From NCBI RefSeq assembly GCF_019308285.1, contig NZ_WWEM01000017.1:62001-126000 (forward strand): a DNA stretch of 64,000 nucleotides, written 5' to 3'. The translations under genes and the position numbers were made by a program. Positions 35,201 through 42,708 of the stretch are shown in pieces (the stretch's first letter is position 1; every line of letters begins with the position of its first letter). Origin of the DNA: Flavobacterium quisquiliarum. Its GTDB lineage: Bacteria > Bacteroidota > Bacteroidia > Flavobacteriales > Flavobacteriaceae. A model generated the notes under the pieces. It did no database searches. It saw only the letters and a program-made list of their open reading frames with translations, and was not told where the DNA came from.

Positions 35201-35416
35201 AGTTTAGGATATACAATTCCTGGAAGTGTTTTCGCTGGATCAAAAATTAGTTCAATTTATGTTTCAGCATTTGCTAGAAATTTATTGACTTTTAATAAAG
35301 ATTTACCAAACGTTGATCCTGAATCTATGTATACTTCAGGTAATGGACAAGGTTTTGAGTATGGTTCTTTACCATTTAGAAGATCGTATGGTTTTAATCT
35401 TAAAGTTACATTCTAA
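32231..35416 (+). CDS. SusC/RagA-family TonB-dependent outer-membrane transporter
   Basis: An outer-membrane importer of 1061 residues that works with the SusD protein encoded next to take up oligosaccharides, powered by TonB. A signal peptide (to about residue 20) is followed by a CarboxypepD_reg-like domain (about 22-105, VKGLVTDQKGLPLPGVTV). The TonB box region is NEVVVTALGIKRQKKELGYAVQ. The plug has VRIRG-like VIIRGISSIGESNQPLYIVDGVPID and LKGAAAAALYGSRALNGVILITTKKG, and a 22-strand barrel ends FRRSYGFNLKVTF. Neighbouring GH18, GH20 and NagB genes point to GlcNAc-containing glycans as cargo. The 12-bp gap to susD and the upstream LytTR-type repeats suggest an inducible operon. Confidence 0.96.
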   Translation: MKKIFLIFMIVFTAQTMFAQVKTVKGLVTDQKGLPLPGVTVLIKGSNKASQSDYDGLYTIQASKNDVLLFSYIGFKSQSVTVTDATQLNVTLAEDAQNLNEVVVTALGIKRQKKELGYAVQDVKGDQLNKVITTNVATALSGKVAGVDVSIPATGVGGSTRVIIRGISSIGESNQPLYIVDGVPIDNSGLNNDQAATSKWFDGRDSGDGISSINPNNIESLTVLKGAAAAALYGSRALNGVILITTKKGSKGALKVELNSGVSFDRVNAKYSDYQTEYGSGSNGLLPDPARPTEVYSYTTSAWGPKFSETVGQQTVIFDGSMKPYARVKNNIQDFFRTGVTMTNGISLSSGSENAFVRFGYNNLKNDDVIPNTGLERNDASLNATLKSEKFTLDANVNYMVENTNNRPGLGDSPNNVGYALSGLAPNIDQAWLKNSQNPETGDMYQWNNNVYSLNPYWIVDKNHNATKKNRFMGNVTGTYQLKKWMGLTFRTGLDTYTFDSKDFMEGGNTWPGRDNGYLGLEGIKVSEMNTDIIATFSDIKLAEDFTFSGILGTGRRDFRREQNSRFATNIIEPGTEYISNFSNQTENAPLETKTRTNSVYGSAKFDYKGYLYAEFTGRNDWFSVINKDAFYPAASMGFIFSDALGLQSDTFSYGKLRGSWAQVSNAPGAYKNALNYTTYSSYNGGSVVNIKNTSAPNPNLTYQSKTGIEFGFETAFFKNRLRADITVYREDTSDQTIDLPSSATSGYEFISVNAGKLRNEGIEVFLSGTPIKTKDFEWGIDLNFSRNKNSIVSLHPDIDTYTISEARWAGAAIVAQVGGQYGTIMGKDFLRTPSGEKIVGANGMPLFTDNKVALGKGLPDWAAGLTNRFSYKGITLQFLIDMKFGMDVYSMTNALAAQKGLLDITTEGRDAYNAARAEAVANDPNFSQSTWVPTAGYVVQGVVNTGTAENPNYVQNTRPVNPQDYWSTVFNNTPAPFVYDASYVKLRELSLGYTIPGSVFAGSKISSIYVSAFARNLLTFNKDLPNVDPESMYTSGNGQGFEYGSLPFRRSYGFNLKVTF

Positions 35417-35428
35417 AAAATAGAAATT

Positions 35429-36946
35429 ATGAAATTTAAAAATATATTATTAGCTGCACTTGTAACTTTTGCTACGGTAAGCTGTACAGACAATTTTGAC
35501 GAACTGGAAAAAGATCCAGTTGCGTTATCTGCAAATCCTGCAGGACAGCTTTCATTTACTCAATTGTGTATGTCTGGTGACGGATATTACCAATGGAGAG
35601 CTAACCTTATTTATTCAGGAGGTTTTGTGCAACACTACGCAGGAGCGTGGAATGTAACAGAATTTGGAAGTAAGTTTAAGAAAAACGATGACTACGCAAC
35701 AGCAATATGGAGAAATGGATATGCTAATGAATTAAAAGGTATCGTAGACGTTATTGAAAAAACAAGCGGAAAAGCTGATATGGTAAATATGAATGCGGTA
35801 GCAAAAATCATGAGAGTAATGATTGCACAACGTATTACCGATTTATATGGCGATTGTCCTTATTCAGAAGCTGGTCAAGGTTTCTCTAAAGGAATTGTAA
35901 CTCCAAAATATGATAAACAAGAGGATATTTACAATCAATTCTTTGCTGAATTAGAAGAGGCTTTTGTACAATTAAATGCAGGAGGCGGAGCTATTAATGG
36001 AGATTTGTTTTATAACGGAGATGTTAGCAAATGGAAAAAATTAGCGAATACAATTCGTTTGCGTTTAGCGATGAGAATCTCAGAAGTAAAACCAGCTGAA
36101 GCTGAAAAACAAGCAAAAGCAGCGTTTCAAAATGGAGTTTTCGAAAGTAACCTTGATAACTGTATCATGAAACATTTGGATTATCCTTTCAATGATACTC
36201 CTGGGGCACTTGATTTTAGAGGAAACGGACTTTCTTATGCACTTATAGGAAATGAAAATGGTGACCACTTTAGTAGTTTAATGATTAATTTCTTGAAGAA
36301 TAACGGAGATCCTAGATTAACTATGCTTGCAACTCCAAAAACTGGTGGTGCAGCTGGTGGAGCTCCTCTTCCTGGAGAAGATTTGTACATAGGAAATACT
36401 CCAGGGCTTTTTCAATGGGAGATGCCAGGTGGTTCAAACGCAATATCTGGAATCCAGCCTTATTTGAAATTAAGAACCACACCATTTTTGCATGTTAGTT
36501 ATTCAGAGTCACAATTATTGTTAGCTGAAGCTGCATATAGAGGATGGGTTACAGGCTCAGCGGCTGATTACTATAAAAAAGGTGTTGAAGCAGGTATTAG
36601 ACAATTAGAAATTTATGGTGCTACACCAGCAACTCCTGCGGCGATTAATACTTATTTGACAGCTAAACCTTTAGTGGCAGGATCTGAAAAAGAACAAATT
36701 GCAACACAACTTTGGGTTACTTACTTATTCAATAGTATTGAAGCATATTCAAACTGGAGAAGAACAGGTTTCCCGCAATTGTTGCCAATTACCAATCCAG
36801 ATTCTGAAACAAATGGTGTTACGCCAAAACGTTTATACTATCCAAATGATGAAATGCAGAAGAATGGAGTGAACTATACAGACGCTTTATCAAGAATGGG
36901 CGGAACAAACGACTGGCTGAATAAAGTTTGGTGGGATGTAAACTAA
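35429..36946 (+). CDS. SusD/RagB-family outer-membrane lipoprotein
   Basis: The glycan-binding partner of SusC on the cell surface, 505 residues. The signal ends in a lipobox (ATVSCTD, Cys near residue 20). The helical body carries ITDLYGDCPYSEAGQG, NTIRLRLAMRISEV, the QLLLAEAAYRGW segment and the C-terminal RRTGFPQLLPI and PKRLYYPNDEM motifs, which mark the SusD-like_2 type. Binding residues cannot be assigned by eye. It follows susC by 12 bp. After its stop comes an inverted repeat that encloses the start codon of the GH18 gene. Confidence 0.94.
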   Translation: MKFKNILLAALVTFATVSCTDNFDELEKDPVALSANPAGQLSFTQLCMSGDGYYQWRANLIYSGGFVQHYAGAWNVTEFGSKFKKNDDYATAIWRNGYANELKGIVDVIEKTSGKADMVNMNAVAKIMRVMIAQRITDLYGDCPYSEAGQGFSKGIVTPKYDKQEDIYNQFFAELEEAFVQLNAGGGAINGDLFYNGDVSKWKKLANTIRLRLAMRISEVKPAEAEKQAKAAFQNGVFESNLDNCIMKHLDYPFNDTPGALDFRGNGLSYALIGNENGDHFSSLMINFLKNNGDPRLTMLATPKTGGAAGGAPLPGEDLYIGNTPGLFQWEMPGGSNAISGIQPYLKLRTTPFLHVSYSESQLLLAEAAYRGWVTGSAADYYKKGVEAGIRQLEIYGATPATPAAINTYLTAKPLVAGSEKEQIATQLWVTYLFNSIEAYSNWRRTGFPQLLPITNPDSETNGVTPKRLYYPNDEMQKNGVNYTDALSRMGGTNDWLNKVWWDVN

Positions 36947-36961
36947 AACTAAATTAGAGTT

Positions 36962-37022
36962 ATGCCTAATAAGGTAGTATTAAAATCAAAAATATGAGAA
37001 AAAATAAAGCCTTATTAGGCAT
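36962..37022 (+). promoter_or_regulatory. Inverted repeat enclosing the GH18 start codon
   Basis: ATGCCTAATAAGG (36962-36974) and CCTTATTAGGCAT (37010-37022) are perfect 13-bp inverted arms. The 35-nt loop contains the translation start region and the ATG (36994). The right arm is codons 6-10 of the GH18 gene. In mRNA this would form a hairpin around the initiation site. Confidence 0.6.
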
Positions 37023-38019
37023 CCTCTTCTTTATAAGTTCACTTATTTCTGTTTACAGCTGTACTTCACAAAAAGATTCAGAAATTGACAATGTTAAAAA
37101 GAAAACAGCACGAGTTGTTGGATATTTATCTACGGATAATTTTGATAAAATGACATCAATTCAGTTTTGTAAATTAACACATCTCAATGTGGCATTTGCA
37201 AATCCTGACAAAAATGGAAACATTATTTTCTCAGGAGATATTGATGCACTTGTTAAATATGCCAAATCAGTTAATCCGAATATTGTTATAAGTATTTCTT
37301 TGGCAGGTGGTGTAATTTCAGAAGAACAAGCTTCAAACTGGTCATGGTTAATTGATAAACCTGAGAATAGGCCAGCTTTAATTCAAAACATTGTAAATTT
37401 TGTAGAGTTACATAAGCTGGATGGCGTTGATGTAGACTTAGAATGGGATGCCGTAACAGCTGGTTACAGCGGTTTTGTTCTGGAATTAAAAAAGAGCATG
37501 ATTGAGCATAAAAAGCTCTTGACTGCCGCGCTTCCAAACAATTCCCGTTTTGAAAATATAAATGCAGCCGCTTTAGAAGCTTTCGATTTTATCAATGTCA
37601 TGGCTTATGACTACACTGGTCCTTGGGCGCCAAACAAACCTGGTCAGCATAGTTCTTTTGCTTTTGCTAAGGAAGGAATTGATTTTTGGCATAAACTTCA
37701 AAATGTTCCTACTGAAAAACTGACTCTTGGTGTTCCTTTTTATGGTTATAATTTTACGAACCCAGAAGTTACAAGTGCTAAATATAGTGAGATTGTAGCA
37801 GCAGGAAAACAATTTGCTGAACAAGATGAATTAGGTAAAATCTATTATAACGGAAGACCAACTATCGCACAAAAAGTAGAATATGCATCTCAAAATACAG
37901 GAGGAATCATGATTTGGGAATTAGCGCAGGATTCATTTGATGAGTATTCTTTATTGGAAGTTATTCATAAAAAATACACATCATTAAAAGTAAAAACTAC
38001 AAGTCTTTGCGGCAACTAA
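36994..38019 (+). CDS. GH18-family glycoside hydrolase lipoprotein (chitinase or endo-N-acetylglucosaminidase-like)
   Basis: A cell-envelope enzyme of 341 residues. The signal ends with a lipobox (SVYSCTS, Cys near residue 23). The GH18 barrel shows NIVISISLAG in strand 3 and the catalytic DGVDVDLEWD with D143, D146, D148 and the acid E150. Substrate-assisted residues follow in INVMAYDYTGPW and the final GGIMIWELAQD. There is no carbohydrate-binding module and no T9SS C-terminal domain, so it is membrane-anchored, not freely secreted. GH18 members cut chitin, chitooligosaccharides or the core of N-glycans; the GH20 and NagB genes downstream fit any of these. Confidence 0.88.
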   Translation: MRKNKALLGILFFISSLISVYSCTSQKDSEIDNVKKKTARVVGYLSTDNFDKMTSIQFCKLTHLNVAFANPDKNGNIIFSGDIDALVKYAKSVNPNIVISISLAGGVISEEQASNWSWLIDKPENRPALIQNIVNFVELHKLDGVDVDLEWDAVTAGYSGFVLELKKSMIEHKKLLTAALPNNSRFENINAAALEAFDFINVMAYDYTGPWAPNKPGQHSSFAFAKEGIDFWHKLQNVPTEKLTLGVPFYGYNFTNPEVTSAKYSEIVAAGKQFAEQDELGKIYYNGRPTIAQKVEYASQNTGGIMIWELAQDSFDEYSLLEVIHKKYTSLKVKTTSLCGN

Positions 38020-38082
38020 ACAGCGGTTCAGCAAACATCAAAAAAAAACAGATCACAAGGGTTTAAGTTTGGTTAGTAGTAT

Positions 38083-38112
38083 TGGTATAGGCTGTGAAAG
38101 CAGTCTATACCA
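38083..38112 (+). promoter_or_regulatory. Strong hairpin in the nagB leader
   Basis: TGGTATAGGCTG (38083-38094) pairs with CAGTCTATACCA (38101-38112): twelve pairs with one G-U and a 6-nt loop. No T-run follows, so it is not an intrinsic terminator. It lies 42 nt before the nagB ATG and may be a processing, stability or regulatory structure. Confidence 0.5.
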
Positions 38113-38154
38113 TTATTAAATCGAAATGTTAATTACCACAAAAAAAGAAAAGAA

Positions 38155-40092
38155 ATGAAAGGTGCTTTAGATATAAAACCTGATATTAGTTACAAAAGCG
38201 CAGGAAAGTTTGAAGAAACTCGATTTGAAAAAATTCATAATGAAATCTTCAAAAGTTCTGTCGAAGCTTCTGTAATTGTAGCTCAGGAAATTGCGCAGCT
38301 AATTCGATCTAAACAAGAGAAAAATAAATCTTGTGTTTTAGGATTGGCTACAGGTTCTTCTCCTATAAAAGTTTACGAAGAACTGGTGAGAATGCATAGA
38401 GAAGAAGGACTAAGTTTTAGCAATGTAATCACTTTTAATTTGGATGAATATTATCCAATGACAAAAGAGAACAATCAGAGTTATCACTATTTCATGCATG
38501 AGCATCTTTTTAATCATATTGATATCAAACCTGAAAATATTAATATTCCTGATGGTACGATTGCGATTGAGGAAATCAATCAGTATTGTATCGATTATGA
38601 AATGAATATTAAAAACGCAGGTGGTCTTGATTTTCAATTATTAGGAATTGGGCGTACTGGACATGTTGGTTTTAATGAGCCAGGTTCACACATCAATTCT
38701 GGAACCCGAATTATCACATTGGATCATATCACGAGAGTTGATGCTTCATCTGCTTTTAATGGTATTGATAATGTACCGAAACGTGCCATTACAATGGGAG
38801 TTTCAACAATTATGAGATCAAAACGTATTGTTTTGATGGCATGGGGACAAAATAAGGCAGATATTATTAAGAGAACCATTCAGGGAGATATTAGTTCAGA
38901 GATTCCAGCTACATTTTTGCAAAATCATGCAAATGCCACTTTTGTTTTAGATCAGTCTGCAGCTTCAGAATTAACTCGTTTTAAAACACCTTGGTTGGTT
39001 GGTGAATGTCTTTGGACTCCAGAAATGAAGAGTAAAGCGATTGTTTGGTTGTGTCAAAAAACAAAACAATCTATTCTAAAATTGACAGACCGTGATTATA
39101 ATAATAATGGAATGTCTGATCTTTTGGCTCAGGAAGGTTCTGCTTATGATATGAATATCAATATGTTCAATATTTTACAGCATACCATTACCGGATGGCC
39201 GGGAGGAAAACCAAACACAGATGATTCGCATCGCCCAGAAAGAGCAAATCCGGCAAAAAAGAGAGTGATTCTTTTTAGTCCGCATCCAGATGATGACGTG
39301 ATTTCTATGGGAGGAACTTTTTCTAAATTAATCAAACAAGGTCACGACGTACATGTCGTGTATCAAACTTCTGGAAATATTGCAGTTTCTGATGAAGAAG
39401 CATTGAAATTTGCTGAAGTAGCCAGTGATTTTGTTGGTGAAGGAAAAGCAGATATTAATTTCCAGGCAGTTATTGATTTCTTGAATAATAAATCGGAAAA
39501 CCAAATTGATTCTTTAGAAGTTCGAAAATTAAAAGGACTTATCAGAAGAAGGGAATCTTATGGCGCAACAAGATATATTGGACTTAAAGACGAGAACACA
39601 CACTTTTTAGATCTTCCTTTTTATGAAACAGGACAGGTTAAAAAGAATCCGTTAGGTCAAGAAGATATTGAAATTGTAAAAGATATTATTGCTAAAATAA
39701 AACCGCATCAGGTTTTTGCAGCGGGAGATCTAGCAGATCCGCACGGCACGCATGAAGTCTGTCTGAATGCCATTTTTGCTGCTTTAAAAGAACTTAAACC
39801 AGAACCTTATATGAAAGACTGCTGGTTGTGGCTTTACAGAGGAGCTTGGCACGAATGGGATATTCATGAAATTGATATGGCTGTTCCATTAAGTCCATCT
39901 GAAGTTCTATTAAAACGCCATGCTATTTTGTTTCATCAATCACAGAAAGACAGAGTTATGTTTCAAGGAAATGATTCCAGAGAGTTTTGGGTGAGAGCAG
40001 AGGATCGAAATAAAAATACGGCGATTTTATATGATGAATTAGGTTTGGCTGAATATGAAGCGATAGAAGCCTTTAAGCGTTTTGATTACTAA
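38155..40092 (+). CDS. nagB: Glucosamine-6-phosphate deaminase fused to a LmbE/PIG-L deacetylase domain
   Basis: A cytoplasmic bifunctional-looking protein of 645 residues. Residues about 25-290 are NagB, which converts glucosamine-6-phosphate to fructose-6-phosphate and ammonia. They show GLATGSSPIKVYEEL, VITFNLDEYYPM and LLGIGRTGHVGFNEPGS. Residues about 365-640 are a LmbE/PIG-L zinc de-N-acetylase domain with PHPDDDVISMGG (His377, Asp379, Asp380) and the third metal site HGTH (His530, His533), so it looks catalytically intact. NagB alone is about 265 residues in E. coli. This fusion occurs in other Bacteroidota. No nagA gene is present here, which raises the question whether the LmbE domain deacetylates the GlcNAc substrate. 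Confidence 0.92.
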   Translation: MKGALDIKPDISYKSAGKFEETRFEKIHNEIFKSSVEASVIVAQEIAQLIRSKQEKNKSCVLGLATGSSPIKVYEELVRMHREEGLSFSNVITFNLDEYYPMTKENNQSYHYFMHEHLFNHIDIKPENINIPDGTIAIEEINQYCIDYEMNIKNAGGLDFQLLGIGRTGHVGFNEPGSHINSGTRIITLDHITRVDASSAFNGIDNVPKRAITMGVSTIMRSKRIVLMAWGQNKADIIKRTIQGDISSEIPATFLQNHANATFVLDQSAASELTRFKTPWLVGECLWTPEMKSKAIVWLCQKTKQSILKLTDRDYNNNGMSDLLAQEGSAYDMNINMFNILQHTITGWPGGKPNTDDSHRPERANPAKKRVILFSPHPDDDVISMGGTFSKLIKQGHDVHVVYQTSGNIAVSDEEALKFAEVASDFVGEGKADINFQAVIDFLNNKSENQIDSLEVRKLKGLIRRRESYGATRYIGLKDENTHFLDLPFYETGQVKKNPLGQEDIEIVKDIIAKIKPHQVFAAGDLADPHGTHEVCLNAIFAALKELKPEPYMKDCWLWLYRGAWHEWDIHEIDMAVPLSPSEVLLKRHAILFHQSQKDRVMFQGNDSREFWVRAEDRNKNTAILYDELGLAEYEAIEAFKRFDY

Positions 40093-40105
40093 CTATTTTT
40101 TTGAC

Positions 40106-40126
40106 GATTCATTTTGAAAATGAATC
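40106..40126 (+). other. Palindrome after nagB
   Basis: GATTCATTTT and AAAATGAATC surround a single G. It may act as a weak hairpin in front of the terminator at 40132. Confidence 0.4.
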
Positions 40127-40131
40127 AAATA

Positions 40132-40198
40132 CAAAATTCAGATTGATCTCATTGCAAGAGTGAGGTAAAGCAAAAATCGGTCTGAGTTTTGTTTTTTT
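40132..40198 (+). terminator. Intrinsic terminator inside the locus, between nagB and GH20
   Basis: CAAAATTCAGATTGAT (40132-40147) pairs over all 16 positions with 40176-40191 (three G-U pairs). The loop holds a smaller CTCA/TGAG hairpin, and seven T follow (40192-40198). The next gene begins 43 bp later, so GH20 should depend on read-through or its own promoter. Confidence 0.75.
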
Positions 40199-40241
40199 AA
40201 TAAATTAGGGATACTAAACTATCCAACCAAAAAAAGAAAAA

Positions 40242-42302
40242 ATGAAATATCTATTTGTACTATTGTTTGCGGGCTTATCTGCAAGCGCTCAGGTTAAAAA
40301 AGAGCAGCTCAATCTTATGCCTTGGCCTCAGAGCGTGGTTATTAATGACGGTAATTTTGCCTTAACTAAAAGTTTTAAAGTAAATATTACTGGTAATCCA
40401 AATCCAAGAATTTTTGGAGGAGTAACGCGTTTTCTGCGCCGTCTAGATGGTAGAACAGGTATGTTTTTCGGACAGGGATTTATCACAAAATTAAATGAAG
40501 TCCCAAATGCCGAATTGCAGATCAATTGTACAAAAAGTGGTAAAATTGGTTTATACGAGGACGAAAGTTATCATTTAGATATTACATCAAATAAAATTAC
40601 GCTTAATGCTTCGAGCGATTTAGGAGCTTTGCACGGTTTAGAAACATTATTGCAAATGCTTCAAAACAATGCTTCATCGTATTATTTTCCTGCTTCAAAA
40701 ATTTCTGATTTTCCAAGATTTACTTGGAGGGGGTTAATGATTGATGTTTCAAGACATTTTCAGCCAGTTGATGTAATCAAAAGAAACATCGATGCATTGG
40801 CAGCAATGAAAATGAATGTTTTTCACTGGCATTTAGTTGACGATCAAGGCTGGAGAATTGAAATGAAAAAACATACGAAGTTTATAGAATTAGCTTCAGA
40901 TGGACTTTATTATACACAAGAGGAAATTAAAAATATCGTAAAATATGCAGATGATCGTGGTATTTTAATTGTTCCAGAAATAGATGTTCCGGGTCACGGA
41001 TCAGCAATTTTAACAGCTTACCCAGAAATTGGCAGCAAAGTGATTACGCTGAAAGGAGGAACATCCGAAAAAAATATTGAAGGTACAGCAATCGCTACCT
41101 ATGGAGTTGAAAGAAATGCGGGAATTTTTTCTCCGACATTAGATCCTTCAAATCCTAAAACATACCAAATTTTAAGTGGTGTTTTTGATGAGGTTTGTCC
41201 TTTATTTCCAGGAGATTATTTCCATATTGGAGGAGATGAAAATGAAGGGAAAGATTGGGATGCCAATCCGAAAATTCAAGAATTTAAAAAGAAACACAAC
41301 TTAAAAACCAATCACGAATTACAGACTTATTTCACCATGCAGTTGGCACCGATGTTAAAGAAGCACGGAAAACAGTTAATGGGATGGGAAGAAATATTAA
41401 CGAAGGATTTATCTAAAGAAGCGATTGTGCATTCTTGGAGAGGTCCAAACGAAGGAATGACAGCTGGACAATCATTGGTAGATGCAGTTAAAAAAGGATA
41501 TAAAACAGTTTTATCAAACGGCTATTATATCGATTTAATGTATCCAATTGCAAGTCACTATTTAAATGATCCAATGCCAAAAGGAGTTAATTTAACAAAT
41601 GAAGAAAAAGCGAGAATTCTTGGAGGTGAAGCAACAATGTGGACTGAATTGGTTACTTCTGAAACCATAGATTCAAGACTTTGGCCAAGAACGGCTGCAA
41701 TTGCCGAAAGACTTTGGTCTGCTGAAGATGTGGTAGATGTTGAGAACATGCGTAAACGTTTAGAAACAATTTCTTTCCGATTAGAAGAATTAGGAATTAC
41801 ACATATCCGTAATAAAGATGTTATCCTGAGAAACATTGCAAACAATCAAAATATTAAAGCGCTTGAAGAATTCTCCTATGTAAGTGAACCATTAAAAGGA
41901 TATACCCGTAACAAAGGCGGAACAGAATATCAAATGTATTCTCCGTTTACTTTATTCGCAGATGCTTGCGGTCCAGATTCAAAAGATTCTTTAGCATTTG
42001 ATGCGGCAGTAAATCAGTATTTGGCAAATAAATCAGCGGAGAATAAAGCTAAAGTTGCAGCATTTTTTAATAAATGGATTGCAGTGCACAAAGATTTAAC
42101 GGATTTAAGTGCAAATGCACCTTTAGTGCAGCCAATATTACCATTGTCTAAAAAGTTAAGTGATGCTTCTCAGGAATTATTATTGGTTTTGGATAATAAA
42201 TCGACTTCTGGTAATTTGAAAAAGTTAGTTGAAGATTGTAATACAAAAGATCATGCAGATGTTGAACTAGCTGTTTATGCTAGCTTGAAGAAATTATTGT
42301 AA
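40242..42302 (+). CDS. GH20 beta-N-acetylhexosaminidase
   Basis: An exported exo-enzyme of 686 residues that removes terminal GlcNAc (or GalNAc) from chitooligosaccharides or glycans. The signal peptide is MKYLFVLLFAGLSASAQ. An N-terminal GH20b domain (about 25-150) precedes the catalytic barrel, with FTWRGLMIDVSRHFQPVDVIK, FHWHLVDDQGWRIE, PEIDVPGHGSA and the catalytic pair Asp332-Glu333 in HIGGDENEG. Further landmarks are MGWEEIL and LGGEATMWTELV. The C-terminal 180 residues are helical and unassigned. It has no lipobox and no T9SS domain, so it is probably periplasmic. It is the last gene of the locus. Confidence 0.95.
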   Translation: MKYLFVLLFAGLSASAQVKKEQLNLMPWPQSVVINDGNFALTKSFKVNITGNPNPRIFGGVTRFLRRLDGRTGMFFGQGFITKLNEVPNAELQINCTKSGKIGLYEDESYHLDITSNKITLNASSDLGALHGLETLLQMLQNNASSYYFPASKISDFPRFTWRGLMIDVSRHFQPVDVIKRNIDALAAMKMNVFHWHLVDDQGWRIEMKKHTKFIELASDGLYYTQEEIKNIVKYADDRGILIVPEIDVPGHGSAILTAYPEIGSKVITLKGGTSEKNIEGTAIATYGVERNAGIFSPTLDPSNPKTYQILSGVFDEVCPLFPGDYFHIGGDENEGKDWDANPKIQEFKKKHNLKTNHELQTYFTMQLAPMLKKHGKQLMGWEEILTKDLSKEAIVHSWRGPNEGMTAGQSLVDAVKKGYKTVLSNGYYIDLMYPIASHYLNDPMPKGVNLTNEEKARILGGEATMWTELVTSETIDSRLWPRTAAIAERLWSAEDVVDVENMRKRLETISFRLEELGITHIRNKDVILRNIANNQNIKALEEFSYVSEPLKGYTRNKGGTEYQMYSPFTLFADACGPDSKDSLAFDAAVNQYLANKSAENKAKVAAFFNKWIAVHKDLTDLSANAPLVQPILPLSKKLSDASQELLLVLDNKSTSGNLKKLVEDCNTKDHADVELAVYASLKKLL

Positions 42303-42708
42303 AATTAGTTTGAATTAGTGTTTAGTAATTTATTGCCTTTATTAATTTAAAATGATTTATCTCTGCTGGAGCAACACTGGCAGAGATATTTACAAAAATA
42401 TATTTTTAGTTTATTGTGTCTGGAATTAAATATATTTTCAAGAGTTAATAACAAAGTTCATGAAAATTAAGTGAGGTAAAATTTTTGGTGGGTTAAAATT
42501 GAGTTTGGTTATTTATTTTTTAATCTAAATTTTATTTCAAAACAATGTACCGACTTTAGGTAATTTGTTATTTGGTTTTTACCTAAACAAGGACATTTAT
42601 AAACCTGACAATTCGTTGTCAGGTTTTTTTGTTTAAAAAAGTATTCAATTTAAGGAGGATGGAAATCTTTTAATACTATTTTTACCATAACTAATCAACC
42701 CCAAAATA
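42303..42708. other. 406-bp intergenic region with three inverted repeats
   Basis: No gene is visible. A hairpin lies at 42358-42388 (TATCTCTGC/GCAGAGATA, likely the end of the GH20 transcript). A TTTAGGTAA/TTACCTAAA pair lies around 42553-42595. A strong terminator ends the stretch at 42601-42633. A -7 box could not be identified. Confidence 0.55.
42601..42633 (+). terminator. Strong intrinsic terminator with TTCG loop
   Basis: Perfect 11-bp arms (42601-42611 AAACCTGACAA with 42616-42626) close a TTCG tetraloop and a T-run follows. It lies 299 bp after the GH20 stop, so it may end a longer 3' region or a separate small RNA. Confidence 0.85.

Noticed and set aside
28569-42302. A complete chitin utilisation locus
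   Set aside because: There is a single susC/susD pair and no large T9SS-secreted chitinase or carbohydrate-binding module, so the substrate may be chitooligosaccharides or host N-glycans rather than chitin itself.
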